This document shows positions 1 through 7,873 of a DNA stretch of 64,000 bases, piece by piece; the stretch's first letter is position 1; every line of letters starts with the position of its first letter. The stretch is from contig CASFCH010000065.1 of the NCBI GenBank assembly GCA_949293315.1, forward strand, positions 23,808-87,807, given 5' to 3'. The notes under the pieces are model-generated. The model ran no database searches. It was not told where the DNA came from and saw only the letters and a list, made by a program, of their open reading frames with translations. The position numbers were made by a program, and so were the translations under genes. Origin of the DNA: an uncultured Oscillospiraceae bacterium. Its GTDB lineage: Bacteria > Bacillota > Clostridia > Oscillospirales > Acutalibacteraceae.

Positions 1-204
1 GTCTGCCTGAATGAGAAAGGTATTTCCCCTACGGAGGATCTGCTGTACTCCTATAACAGGCAGGCGCTTACGGAGGCAATCTATCTGGATCACAGCATTC
101 AGGATAATGTCTTGGAAGCACAGATGGAACATTCTCCTGCCAGAGATGTAACGGTGGCAACAATTTTAAGCCTTCTTAGGAAAAAGAGAATTTTGTTGCT
201 GTGA
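1..204 (+). CDS. C-terminal part of an unknown protein
   Basis: An open frame enters from the left edge and ends at a TGA at 202-204, giving 67 residues with a basic C-terminus (RKKRILLL). It is followed 9 bases later by the next start, in the same direction, so it is probably co-transcribed with it. The residues visible match no family I recognise. The start and most of the protein lie outside the window. Confidence 0.55.
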   Translation, partial: VCLNEKGISPTEDLLYSYNRQALTEAIYLDHSIQDNVLEAQMEHSPARDVTVATILSLLRKKRILLL

Positions 205-213
205 GGTGATATA

Positions 214-732
214 ATGAAAGAAAGATTTAAACGATTGCCTGAGGCACTGCAAAAGCAGGTGATCTACCGCCTGGGCGCAGGGGCGATTTTTTTACTGTGT
301 ACCATTTTGATATTGATTTTTTTCAGGGATATCTATCTTTTGCTACCGGCCCTGTGTTTTGCTGTCTTTTTTATTTTGAATGGTTTATGGGTGTTCTTTG
401 AAACTGACGCAGGGAAATATGTGGTAATTGAAGGACGCTGCACAGGAGTTGAAAAAACACCGCTGCGTAAGCGTATCAAAAACATTCACATAGAAACAGA
501 CGATATTACAGTCAAAGTTATTGTCAAGCAGCGAATGAAGCAGCTTGCCATCGGAGATAATATAAGGGTGTATGTTTTCGAGAAAACTCCGGTGTACGAC
601 CAGGAACAATGCAAATTGCTCTGTTCGTACCTTGCATTGGAAAAGACAAGGAGGGAAAGTGGAAATGGTGACAGCAGAGGATTTGTTGCTGATTCTGGAG
701 GAGATCAAGAACCTGGTTCTGACGAATTCTGA
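214..732 (+). CDS. small membrane protein of unknown function
   Basis: 172 residues. The N-terminus holds two adjacent hydrophobic segments (residues about 22-42 and 44-65) separated by a short charged turn. A soluble, basic, probably beta-rich domain follows (about 70-150), then a glycine- and acid-rich tail. The start ATG follows a GAGGTGAT ribosome site. The stop overlaps the next small gene, so the two are probably translationally coupled. I do not recognise the family. Its place upstream of the SSB and AAA+/VWA genes suggests an accessory role on the element, which is inference only. Confidence 0.7.
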   Translation: MKERFKRLPEALQKQVIYRLGAGAIFLLCTILILIFFRDIYLLLPALCFAVFFILNGLWVFFETDAGKYVVIEGRCTGVEKTPLRKRIKNIHIETDDITVKVIVKQRMKQLAIGDNIRVYVFEKTPVYDQEQCKLLCSYLALEKTRRESGNGDSRGFVADSGGDQEPGSDEF

Positions 733-820
733 TAGTGACGGTAATACGGATTTCGACAGCCAGAAGGTACGAATTGCGCTTGAACTCGCAAAGACAGAAC
801 TCATACAGTCTCTGAATTGA
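665..820 (+). CDS. 51-residue hypothetical protein
   Basis: A short reading frame whose ATG at 665 lies inside the end of the preceding gene in another frame. A strong ribosome site (AGGAGGGA, about 650-657) stands at the right distance, which is the main support for real translation. The protein is acidic and looks helical (EDLLLILEEIKNLVL, then ALELAKTELIQSL), compatible with a small partner or regulator. No family recognised. It ends 34 bases before a strong promoter, so it is the last gene of its transcription unit. Confidence 0.5.
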   Translation: MVTAEDLLLILEEIKNLVLTNSDSDGNTDFDSQKVRIALELAKTELIQSLN

Positions 821-853
821 AACGGAGGGACGCGACAATTTTTATGCGGCGGA

Positions 854-882
854 TTGACTGGGAGAAACAAGTATGCTATAAT
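854..882 (+). promoter_or_regulatory. sigma-A type promoter upstream of ssb leader
   Basis: TTGACT (854-859), 17-base spacer, TATAAT (877-882), with an extended -10 TG at 874-875. The same arrangement, including hexamers and spacer length, recurs at 12112-12140. Confidence 0.85.
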
Positions 883-885
883 ACT

Positions 886-976
886 TTTGATAGTTTCAAG
901 GTTTTCACTCGAAAATCCAAAGTAACAGGTTATCAAAGTGTCAGTTAGCACAGTTGTGCTGATTGGCACTTTTTTT
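886..976 (+). ncRNA. structured leader RNA, copy 1, ending in a terminator
   Basis: Starts within a few bases of the predicted transcription start. Three paired elements are visible: closing stem TTTGATA (886-892) with TATCAAA (931-937); inner hairpin GGTTTTC (900-906) with GAAAATCC (911-918); and an intrinsic terminator, arms 937-952 and 955-970, followed by seven T. A second copy at 12146-12232 keeps the sequence GATAGTTTCAAGG and the architecture, while the inner stem and terminator differ by compensating changes. It likely controls read-through into ssb, 90 bases downstream. Which signal it senses is unknown. Confidence 0.7.
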
Positions 977-1025
977 GTTTCTCTTGGTTTCCGCCTGCAA
1001 AGCAGGTTGAAATAAATATTTTTTA

Positions 1026-1042
1026 TGCAGGTAGTCCCTGCA
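1026..1042 (+). promoter_or_regulatory. RBS-proximal hairpin before ssb
   Basis: TGCAGG (1026-1031) pairs with CCTGCA (1037-1042) around a TAGTC loop, 3 bases before the AGAAAGGAG ribosome site. A near-identical hairpin lies at 23186-23206, and a GGTA-containing hairpin holds the same place at 12302-12318. Confidence 0.5.
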
Positions 1043-1059
1043 AGAAAGGAGTTTTAACA

Positions 1060-1563
1060 ATGATTAAAACCGTAGTAACAGAAGCCATCATTTCCAAAGG
1101 TTATGAGGGCGCAGACGCAATCAAAATCATCCAGGGTGAAAAGGGTGACATCGCCAGGTTCCGTATCGGCACAAAGGTGTACGATCCGAAAGCAGATGGC
1201 AACAGCCGTTGGTTCAATCTTTCGGTCAAGGCTTTTAACAGTGTATGTGAGCGCATAAAAAAGATGCAGCTCAAGGACGGAGCCTACATCAACCTGAGTG
1301 GCAGACTGGATGAAGAAAGCTGGGAAGATCCCAACACGCACGAGAAGAAAAAAGCAATTGTTCTGATTGCGGATGAGGTAGAATACTGCTACGCCGGTAA
1401 CAACGGCGCCAATAAGCAGAATACCGAATCTGGTAGTCAGGCAGCAGCCCAGCAGACACCTGCCCCGGCACAGAATCAGGCTCCCGCAAATACAGCTTCT
1501 GCCCAGGCAGAGGGATTTACAGGCTTTGAAGCCTTTGGCGGGCAGAATGCTTTCTTTGGGTAA
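1060..1563 (+). CDS. ssb: single-stranded DNA-binding protein (SSB-like)
   Basis: 167 residues. Residues 1-110 read as an OB fold of the SSB type (ARFRIG, then WFNLSVKAF, then YINLSGRLDEESW). A Gln/Ala/Pro-rich disordered linker follows at about 122-155. It should coat single-stranded DNA during element replication or transfer and recruit recombination proteins. The tail ends in FGGQNAFFG and lacks the acidic DDDIPF-type tip of chromosomal SSBs, so partner recruitment may differ. The start ATG has a good AGAAAGGAG site. It is transcribed from the promoter at 854-882 through a leader with a terminator, and is followed by its own terminator. Confidence 0.75.
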   Translation: MIKTVVTEAIISKGYEGADAIKIIQGEKGDIARFRIGTKVYDPKADGNSRWFNLSVKAFNSVCERIKKMQLKDGAYINLSGRLDEESWEDPNTHEKKKAIVLIADEVEYCYAGNNGANKQNTESGSQAAAQQTPAPAQNQAPANTASAQAEGFTGFEAFGGQNAFFG

Positions 1564-1593
1564 GGGGTAACTGACAAATGAATACGGCACATT

Positions 1594-1637
1594 AAACGCA
1601 CATAAGTTTCGAGAAATCAGCTTATGTGCGTTTTTTT
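1594..1637 (+). terminator. intrinsic terminator after ssb
   Basis: AAACGCACATAAG (1594-1606) and CTTATGTGCGTTT (1621-1633) form a perfect 13-bp stem followed by a T run. Confidence 0.9.
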
Positions 1638-1672
1638 GTGTCCGGATTTAGGCTCGGAAAGGAAAAACATCA

Positions 1673-2449
1673 ATGAATCAAAAAGAATTCAAACGGCGAA
1701 TGGCATATGAGGTGCTTATCATCCTGGGAATGCTGGCGCTGCTTACATTCATCTGCCGCTTATGGCCCATTCTGCTTCTTATCATTCTTGGAATTTTTAT
1801 CGCAGCCATTCGACTGCTGTTTCTCTCGTCCAAGAAAGTGGAAGTGATTGAGCCGATGCCGCAGCTTCCGGAACCTGTAAAGGAACCAACGGAGCGTGAT
1901 GTCAGGGAACTCGCCTACGCTGTCATACTCAAACGAATTACGGAGCTTGTCACGGATGAGTATCCGGACGCAAGATGGGTCTGGGAGAATCCGAATGCAA
2001 AGCAATGTATCCAAAACGGCGAAGAGGTATATGTCCTGCTTAATCGAGCCGGTGGATACCGAAGGGCGAAGGTTGTTATCGCAAATCTTCAGGTGCTGGG
2101 CATAAAGTATTGCTCGGCTGAGGAAGGGGATACGCCTGAAAATCAGGAGCTGGATACAGAGGAGCCAGAAGAAACGGATGTTTCTGAAAGTCCTGGAGAT
2201 TCCGAACCTGAGGAAGAACGCCCTGTCAACTATGAATTGCTGGCGTATGAATGGACTGAAGCGCACATTGTTGAATTAAACGCTCGCTGTAACGAGGCAA
2301 TTGCTGAGGGAAAAGAGAGCGTGCTGCTAACCGCAGAGGAACTGCCGGTAAAAGAAAGCTGGCCGGATATCTGTAATGAACTGATTCGCGCCGGTATCGA
2401 AAATGCTGTTTGTCAGGACGCCGGCATTCAAATCAATCTCACGCACTGA
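1673..2449 (+). CDS. membrane-anchored protein of unknown function
   Basis: 258 residues. One long or two short transmembrane segments lie at about residues 13-48. A soluble part follows with a likely alpha/beta domain at 70-150 (RDVRELAYAVILKRITELV), an acidic Glu/Asp/Pro-rich linker at 158-185, and a second small domain to the end. It is the first gene after the ssb terminator and stands 25 bases before the AAA+ ATPase gene, so it probably belongs to the same unit as the AAA+/VWA pair. No family recognised. A role as membrane anchor for that pair is inference. Confidence 0.7.
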   Translation: MNQKEFKRRMAYEVLIILGMLALLTFICRLWPILLLIILGIFIAAIRLLFLSSKKVEVIEPMPQLPEPVKEPTERDVRELAYAVILKRITELVTDEYPDARWVWENPNAKQCIQNGEEVYVLLNRAGGYRRAKVVIANLQVLGIKYCSAEEGDTPENQELDTEEPEETDVSESPGDSEPEEERPVNYELLAYEWTEAHIVELNARCNEAIAEGKESVLLTAEELPVKESWPDICNELIRAGIENAVCQDAGIQINLTH

Positions 2450-2474
2450 AAGTGCAGAAAGGAAATGACTAATT

Positions 2475-4346
2475 ATGAGTTCAATTAAAATTTTTGATTA
2501 CTCCCGCACCCTGCCATCCCCTTTTGATACCTTGAAAAGCAAGAAAATCAAGGTATCGTCAACCTATGGAGACGGTACGGAGGCAACGCTGAGTGGATCT
2601 GTCATCAAGGCAGTCCACTCGATGATCCGGTATATGGAAGCAATGTCGGAAGGCGCTGTCGGTACACGCGATAATCTGTGTATTGCCGAATACAAATCTG
2701 CGGTAAGTCCAGACGCTTATCATCTTGTGATTTATAACAAAGCAACCGGAGCTTTGATGGCGTCTGTGTATGACAAAAGCGTGGAAACCTTTGAGCAGTA
2801 TTTGGTTGGAAAGAATGGTCGCGACGGCGCGGCCATTTTGACGGCTATGATGCCGGCGTTGCTGGAAGATGAGGAATTCAATTCGCATTTTTTGAGCTAT
2901 AAGGATCATATGGATAATGGTTATCCGGACCTGGATGCCGCAACGGAGGATATGGCGGTTCTTTGCGATAACGCATATCGCAGGGTCAAAGATGAAACCT
3001 GTGCGGCACATCTCAAGGTGAGTATTGATAAAGCTGGTAATGTGCTGAATATCTCATCTACCCAGCTGGATTCCGGCAATTATGAGCCAACGGATGTAGT
3101 TGCAGGTGAGTTTACGATTTTTGCCAGCACGCCCCGAGTCACCGTAAAAAAAGCGGTAGAAACGGTTGCGCATAGCAATTTTGTTGGCAAATATCCGCTG
3201 GATCCGAGCCGAAAGCTATCTGCGCTGGAGCAGTCACTCGTACCGCAGTTGCCATCCTGGTATATCATCCCGGAAGAGGTGGTAGATATCTGTAAGCACG
3301 CCAGTATCACGACCGGTAAACCAACGCAGATGCGTAATTTCTTGCTTCGCGGTCCTGCCGGAACCGGTAAGACAATGGGTGCAAAAGCGATTGCCGCAGG
3401 GTTGAATCTGCCGTATATGAAGTACACCTGTTCGGCCGGCACAGAGATTTTCGATTTTATCGGAATGATCTTCCCCGAGACTGATTCGGTTTCTACGGGA
3501 GATGCGGAGCTGGACAAAGAGAAGGAAGCGCTGAAAGCAATGGGTGGTATTAACTATGCCAATGTAGCGAAGCTGATGCACTTGCCCGATCTTGACGATA
3601 TGGATTATGATCCCGCAGGTGTATATCAGACGCTGACAGGCAAAGAAAAAGAAGACGCTACAGCACAGGATTGTATGGCGCTTGTACTCGAAAAGGTTAC
3701 GGACAAAGTCCAGCAGCTCAGCCGTCGTGCGGAAGACGAGCAGTCCAAAGGCCAGACCTATACTTATGTGGAGACCGATTTTATCAAAGCGCTGAAATAC
3801 GGTTATGTGATTGAAATTCAGGAACCCACCACCATTATGCAGCCCGGTGTACTGGTCGGACTGAACTCGATGCTGGAGCAAACGGGTTCAATCACGCTGC
3901 CGACAGGAGAAATCATCAACCGTCATCCGGATGCGGTCGTAGTGGTCACAACCAATGTTACTTATGAAGGATGCCGGGGGCTTAATCAGTCAGTTATCGA
4001 CAGAATGAGTCTGGTACATGATGTTGAATTGCCGAGTCCTGAGATTATGGCAGAGCGTGCGATGAGCGTTACCGGCTTTGACGATGATTATCAGGTTGCC
4101 AAAATGGTACAAGTAGTCAACGATATGTCGGAATATATGCGAAAGAACGGTATCACAGACGGTTCGTGCGGTATGCGAAGCTTGATTGACTGGATTATCA
4201 GCACGGACATTACAGGGGATGCCTACACATCGGCGCTATATACCATTATCAGCAAGGCAACTTCTGACGAGGAGGACAGAGAGGCGCTTAAAGTCTCGGT
4301 TTTGGAACCGATTTTCCCACCGACAAGAAGGAAATCGGCTGTATAA
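2475..4346 (+). CDS. CobS/MoxR-like AAA+ ATPase
   Basis: 623 residues. Residues 1-250 are an extension I do not recognise. The AAA+ core begins near 280, with Walker A GPAGTGKT at 293-300, a long insertion (about 335-440), a Walker-B-like strand VIEIQEP, a sensor-1 strand VVVVTTN and an arginine-rich region (NQSVIDRMSLVHDVELP). Such ATPases of the MoxR/CobS group work with VWA-domain partners as chaperone or remodelling machines. The next gene encodes exactly such a partner, 29 bases downstream. No CobN-type chelatase subunit is present, so cobalamin synthesis is unlikely. Substrate unknown. Similar CobS/CobT-like pairs are known in large phages. Confidence 0.8.
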   Translation: MSSIKIFDYSRTLPSPFDTLKSKKIKVSSTYGDGTEATLSGSVIKAVHSMIRYMEAMSEGAVGTRDNLCIAEYKSAVSPDAYHLVIYNKATGALMASVYDKSVETFEQYLVGKNGRDGAAILTAMMPALLEDEEFNSHFLSYKDHMDNGYPDLDAATEDMAVLCDNAYRRVKDETCAAHLKVSIDKAGNVLNISSTQLDSGNYEPTDVVAGEFTIFASTPRVTVKKAVETVAHSNFVGKYPLDPSRKLSALEQSLVPQLPSWYIIPEEVVDICKHASITTGKPTQMRNFLLRGPAGTGKTMGAKAIAAGLNLPYMKYTCSAGTEIFDFIGMIFPETDSVSTGDAELDKEKEALKAMGGINYANVAKLMHLPDLDDMDYDPAGVYQTLTGKEKEDATAQDCMALVLEKVTDKVQQLSRRAEDEQSKGQTYTYVETDFIKALKYGYVIEIQEPTTIMQPGVLVGLNSMLEQTGSITLPTGEIINRHPDAVVVVTTNVTYEGCRGLNQSVIDRMSLVHDVELPSPEIMAERAMSVTGFDDDYQVAKMVQVVNDMSEYMRKNGITDGSCGMRSLIDWIISTDITGDAYTSALYTIISKATSDEEDREALKVSVLEPIFPPTRRKSAV

Positions 4347-4375
4347 AATTCTGTTGAAAGGAGGATACCCTATCA

Positions 4376-6670
4376 ATGGCAAGGGTGAATCACAAAAAAG
4401 TCAAGCAGATGCTTGAAGAAACGCGAAAAAAAATTTCCGACCGTCAATTCTTCACTTCCCGCATTCTTGCGGGGCATTATGAAGATATGGCGGCCGCACA
4501 AACAAGGCGGTATAAGTACAACCGCCGTATTAAAATGAGGATTATTTGGAAGCCGAGAGACCAGTCTATCGCGGTAACAAACAATCTGAAGATCTTGATC
4601 AATGCGGGGCATCCGATTGTGACCAAACGAAATCGCCTTCGTCAGGATCGATATATGATTGTGACGGGGTTGTTTGCGCACGAACTGGGACACGCCCTGT
4701 TTACGGATTTTTTGGCAAGTCAAACCTACACGAACTTCCTTGCTGCCTATAAGTGGTATCCTGCGCCGCCTGCTTTCAAAAGCAGTGCGGATGTCCGCAG
4801 GGAAAAATCGCTTTGGGAATATGCCAAAAGGGATCAAAGCAGTTTGGAGGCTTTACAGTATCTGGCGCATCATATTGGGAATATCATTGAAGACGGATAT
4901 ATCGAGAGCCGAATGCTGAATCAGTTTCCCGGTACGCTCGGTCAAAGCCTTGAATTTCTCAGAACACAGTTTTTTGAGGATCAGCCGACGGTCACGCAGC
5001 TTATCGAAGCAGAGGAGGATGAAGAACATCCCTCTCACATCTTTGAGAGCATTATGCAGATTATGCTCTGTTATGTAAAATTCGGTGAGATCAAGTATGG
5101 CGAGGAGTCGCTCTCTGATGAGCGTATTCAGGCCATATTCGATCTGATTCCTGAGCTTGACAGCGCGTTGCTCAATTCCAGCGGAAAGGAACGGTGGACA
5201 ACGGTAAGCACTGTTCTTGTCCGTTGCTGGGATTACATCGAAAGTTACATTGACAGGATAAAAGAGCAGATAGAGGCTGAAAAGAAAGCCGGCAACGAAA
5301 GCTCTGCTTCCGGCGTTTTATCGAAACGGCTTGGCTCTATGGCCGGCAGCTCAGAAGAAGGCAGCGGAGACAGTACACCTGTTCCCGGTGCTGGACCCGC
5401 GCCAGGTAAGGCATCCAATGCCGCAGGTCGTGCAGCGACAAGAGCACTTGCAGCAAATGGATCCTCGGAAGAACCCGAAGATTCTGAAGAAGGATCTACA
5501 GGTGCAGACGATTCTGAGTCTGAGGAGGATTCGGAGGAAGAAGGCGCTGGTAGTAGTCCGCAGGGAGACGAAGATACTGCTGATGGTTATGCAACGGGTA
5601 GTATCGGGGGTGGAAAGCAGGAAACGACTGACAAAGAAGGCGGAAGAATTCCGTATCATCAGACCGAAAGTGCTTATGCTCCCGAAGGTGGCGAGATCTC
5701 TTATGATAAAGACTACCAACGGGAAAATTATGACCGCGCAGCTTCAGATATTGAGAGGCTGCTTGAAAAGATGGCAGAAAAAGAGGCTTGCAAGGACTTG
5801 GAAAACGAGAGGCTTCGTGAACTGAATGAAGCTGCACAAAACATTTCCTATGGAGATATTCATTCTGGTGTTGCCATTCAAGTTCATAGAATCACGGATG
5901 TAGACAGGGACCTGGAAACCCAGTATGAGGAAATCTCCGCTCCCCTGCTTGCTATCTCCAAGAAATTGCAAAAAAGCATCAAACAAGAACTGAAAGACTC
6001 TCAGCGAGGCGGAAAGCAAACCGGTCTCGTTATGGGACGCCGTCTGGACGCGCACGCTCTGTGCAGAAATGACGGCAAGGTGTTCTATAAGAATGCTCTT
6101 CCTAACGATATACCGCAGCTTTCTGTTGCACTTTTGCTGGATGAGTCCGGATCGATGGCCTGCGGAGACCGAGCAACCTATGCAAGAGCCGCAGCCATTA
6201 TCCTCTATGATTTCTGTCAGGAGCTGGACATCCCGATTATGGTATATGGTCATTCAACCGGTTATAGCACAGGCGTTGACCTGTACTCCTATGCCGAGTT
6301 TGAAAGCTTTGACCGTGATGATAAATACCGTATGATGGATATTTCAGCACGAGGAAGCAATCGCGACGGTGCTGCTCTGCGGTTTGTTGCGGAACAACTC
6401 AGCAAACGCACAGAAGAGATTCGGCTGTTAATCCTGATATCGGATGGTCAGCCGGCAGACTGGGGTTACAGTGGTACTGCAGCTGAGGAAGATCTCCGAG
6501 GCATCAAGCAGGAATACCGCCGTAAAGGTCTGATCTTCGTTGCTGCTGCTATCGGTGACGATAAGGAAAACATTGAACGCATTTATGGAGATTCCTTTAT
6601 GGACATCTCAGATTTGAATCAGCTGCCCGTTAAGTTGGCCGCTACACTAAAGCGGTACATACGGGTATAA
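4376..6670 (+). CDS. CobT-like protein with zincin motif and VWA domain
   Basis: 764 residues. The N-terminal region contains HELGH at 102-106 and an IEDGYIE helix at 171-177, which together look like a zinc-metallopeptidase active site (two His plus a downstream Glu). A long acidic, low-complexity linker covers about 310-470. The C-terminal VWA domain carries the MIDAS motif DESGS at 589-593, a later threonine/serine region and ISDGQPAD. The architecture is that of CobT-like partners of CobS/MoxR ATPases. It may bind metal or cleave or remodel a protein target, powered by the upstream ATPase. Both are predicted cytosolic. Followed by a terminator. Confidence 0.8.
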   Translation: MARVNHKKVKQMLEETRKKISDRQFFTSRILAGHYEDMAAAQTRRYKYNRRIKMRIIWKPRDQSIAVTNNLKILINAGHPIVTKRNRLRQDRYMIVTGLFAHELGHALFTDFLASQTYTNFLAAYKWYPAPPAFKSSADVRREKSLWEYAKRDQSSLEALQYLAHHIGNIIEDGYIESRMLNQFPGTLGQSLEFLRTQFFEDQPTVTQLIEAEEDEEHPSHIFESIMQIMLCYVKFGEIKYGEESLSDERIQAIFDLIPELDSALLNSSGKERWTTVSTVLVRCWDYIESYIDRIKEQIEAEKKAGNESSASGVLSKRLGSMAGSSEEGSGDSTPVPGAGPAPGKASNAAGRAATRALAANGSSEEPEDSEEGSTGADDSESEEDSEEEGAGSSPQGDEDTADGYATGSIGGGKQETTDKEGGRIPYHQTESAYAPEGGEISYDKDYQRENYDRAASDIERLLEKMAEKEACKDLENERLRELNEAAQNISYGDIHSGVAIQVHRITDVDRDLETQYEEISAPLLAISKKLQKSIKQELKDSQRGGKQTGLVMGRRLDAHALCRNDGKVFYKNALPNDIPQLSVALLLDESGSMACGDRATYARAAAIILYDFCQELDIPIMVYGHSTGYSTGVDLYSYAEFESFDRDDKYRMMDISARGSNRDGAALRFVAEQLSKRTEEIRLLILISDGQPADWGYSGTAAEEDLRGIKQEYRRKGLIFVAAAIGDDKENIERIYGDSFMDISDLNQLPVKLAATLKRYIRV

Positions 6671-6694
6671 CAACATCATTATATACAACAAAAT

Positions 6695-6725
6695 GGGCAG
6701 CCGAGATTTCTACGGTTGCCCTTTT
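6695..6725 (+). terminator. intrinsic terminator after the AAA+/VWA unit
   Basis: GGGCAGCCG (6695-6703) pairs with CGGTTGCCC (6713-6721), then TTTT. Confidence 0.75.
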
Positions 6726-6747
6726 GCTGTGAGAGAGGAAGAAAATT

Positions 6748-7860
6748 ATGCACTTTATTTCATTGGTGGCTGTAGAAATGCCCAAAATCAAAGAAAACCA
6801 GGCAGAGAACCAAAAAGTTAAAAAATGTCTGGAAGAATTACGAGAAGCCTATAAGCAGGATTCAAAAAATATCGTTCTTGAACTGCAAATCGAGAGACTG
6901 TCGGGGCTTACCACAGAGTTTGCTCGTGCCCTTGACTATAGTGTGTGCCAAATTATGAAACCATATGACGCAGGCACCGAAGATCCGAAATATCTGGAAT
7001 TTGACGACCGGACGGAAGAATTGGAAGACGCATATTTTGACGGCAAAACGGACTGTATCCGATTGCCGAACGGCACGATTTTGGAAGCGACTTCCTATTA
7101 TTTTTGGGATAAGTTCGTCATTTCAGACGGTAAAGTTTTTCAGCAATATGCGGGGCCGCTCCATCATATGAAACGCACAAAGAAAGCGAAGAAAATGATG
7201 GTGCTCCCGGATTATCCTCGTACAAAACTCTTTAAGACATTTGAGGAGTACGCTGAAGAACGAGGGGTGCCTTTTGATGAGCAGAAAGAGCGGTATGGTT
7301 ACTGGTACAATCACAATGGAATGTGGGACTGGTATTCGATTGGCGGACGATGGGCAGATATGTTCCTTGTCAAAGATACCTGCACAGAATTTTCCCTTGG
7401 AGAGCGCAGTTGGTGTAATTCGGAAAAGGACTTCGTAGCCCCGGAAGGATACAGGTGGGTGTGCGCAGCCCGGAAGAAAGATATCGACTGGCAGAAGATG
7501 CGAGAATGGGAAATCAAAAAAAGAACCGAATGGTATGAAAGGCTGCAGCGTATGTTTGCAGATGGAAAACCAGAAGAACAATTCAGCGGTATCGTTGATG
7601 AAAAAGGAGTCCGCTATTATGGCGAGTATATCTACTATAAAGGCGAGTCATTGGAATCCTACATGGAAAGACAAGCTATGCCGAAAGAGTGGAAATACCC
7701 AATATGTATTCATGATATCGTTGATAGAGATGACTGGCAGTCTAAAGATGACATACAGGTTGGAGCTGAACAACAAAAATCTTGGCATACGATACTTGAC
7801 GAGTATATTGATTCGCTTAGCGATGATACGGTGCTTGTCGGTGTGGATTACCACATATAA
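6748..7860 (+). CDS. unknown 370-residue element protein
   Basis: 370 residues, no membrane segment or signal peptide. The N-terminal 80 residues are charged and helical. The middle part contains a tryptophan/tyrosine-rich stretch (YGYWYNHNGMWDWYSIGGRW) of a kind I associate with uncharacterised phage and element proteins. The C-terminal third is helical and acidic. A GAGAGAGGAAG ribosome site precedes the ATG. It begins a run of closely spaced genes up to the methyltransferase. Function unknown; the conserved aromatic patch suggests ligand or nucleic-acid contact, which is speculation. Confidence 0.7.
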   Translation: MHFISLVAVEMPKIKENQAENQKVKKCLEELREAYKQDSKNIVLELQIERLSGLTTEFARALDYSVCQIMKPYDAGTEDPKYLEFDDRTEELEDAYFDGKTDCIRLPNGTILEATSYYFWDKFVISDGKVFQQYAGPLHHMKRTKKAKKMMVLPDYPRTKLFKTFEEYAEERGVPFDEQKERYGYWYNHNGMWDWYSIGGRWADMFLVKDTCTEFSLGERSWCNSEKDFVAPEGYRWVCAARKKDIDWQKMREWEIKKRTEWYERLQRMFADGKPEEQFSGIVDEKGVRYYGEYIYYKGESLESYMERQAMPKEWKYPICIHDIVDRDDWQSKDDIQVGAEQQKSWHTILDEYIDSLSDDTVLVGVDYHI

Positions 7861-7873
7861 GGAGGTTTTGAAT

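Noticed and set aside
2475..6670. A true cobaltochelatase (CobS/CobT) for cobalamin synthesis
   Set aside because: No CobN or other cobalamin gene is present, and the mobile-element context and the zincin motif argue for another role.
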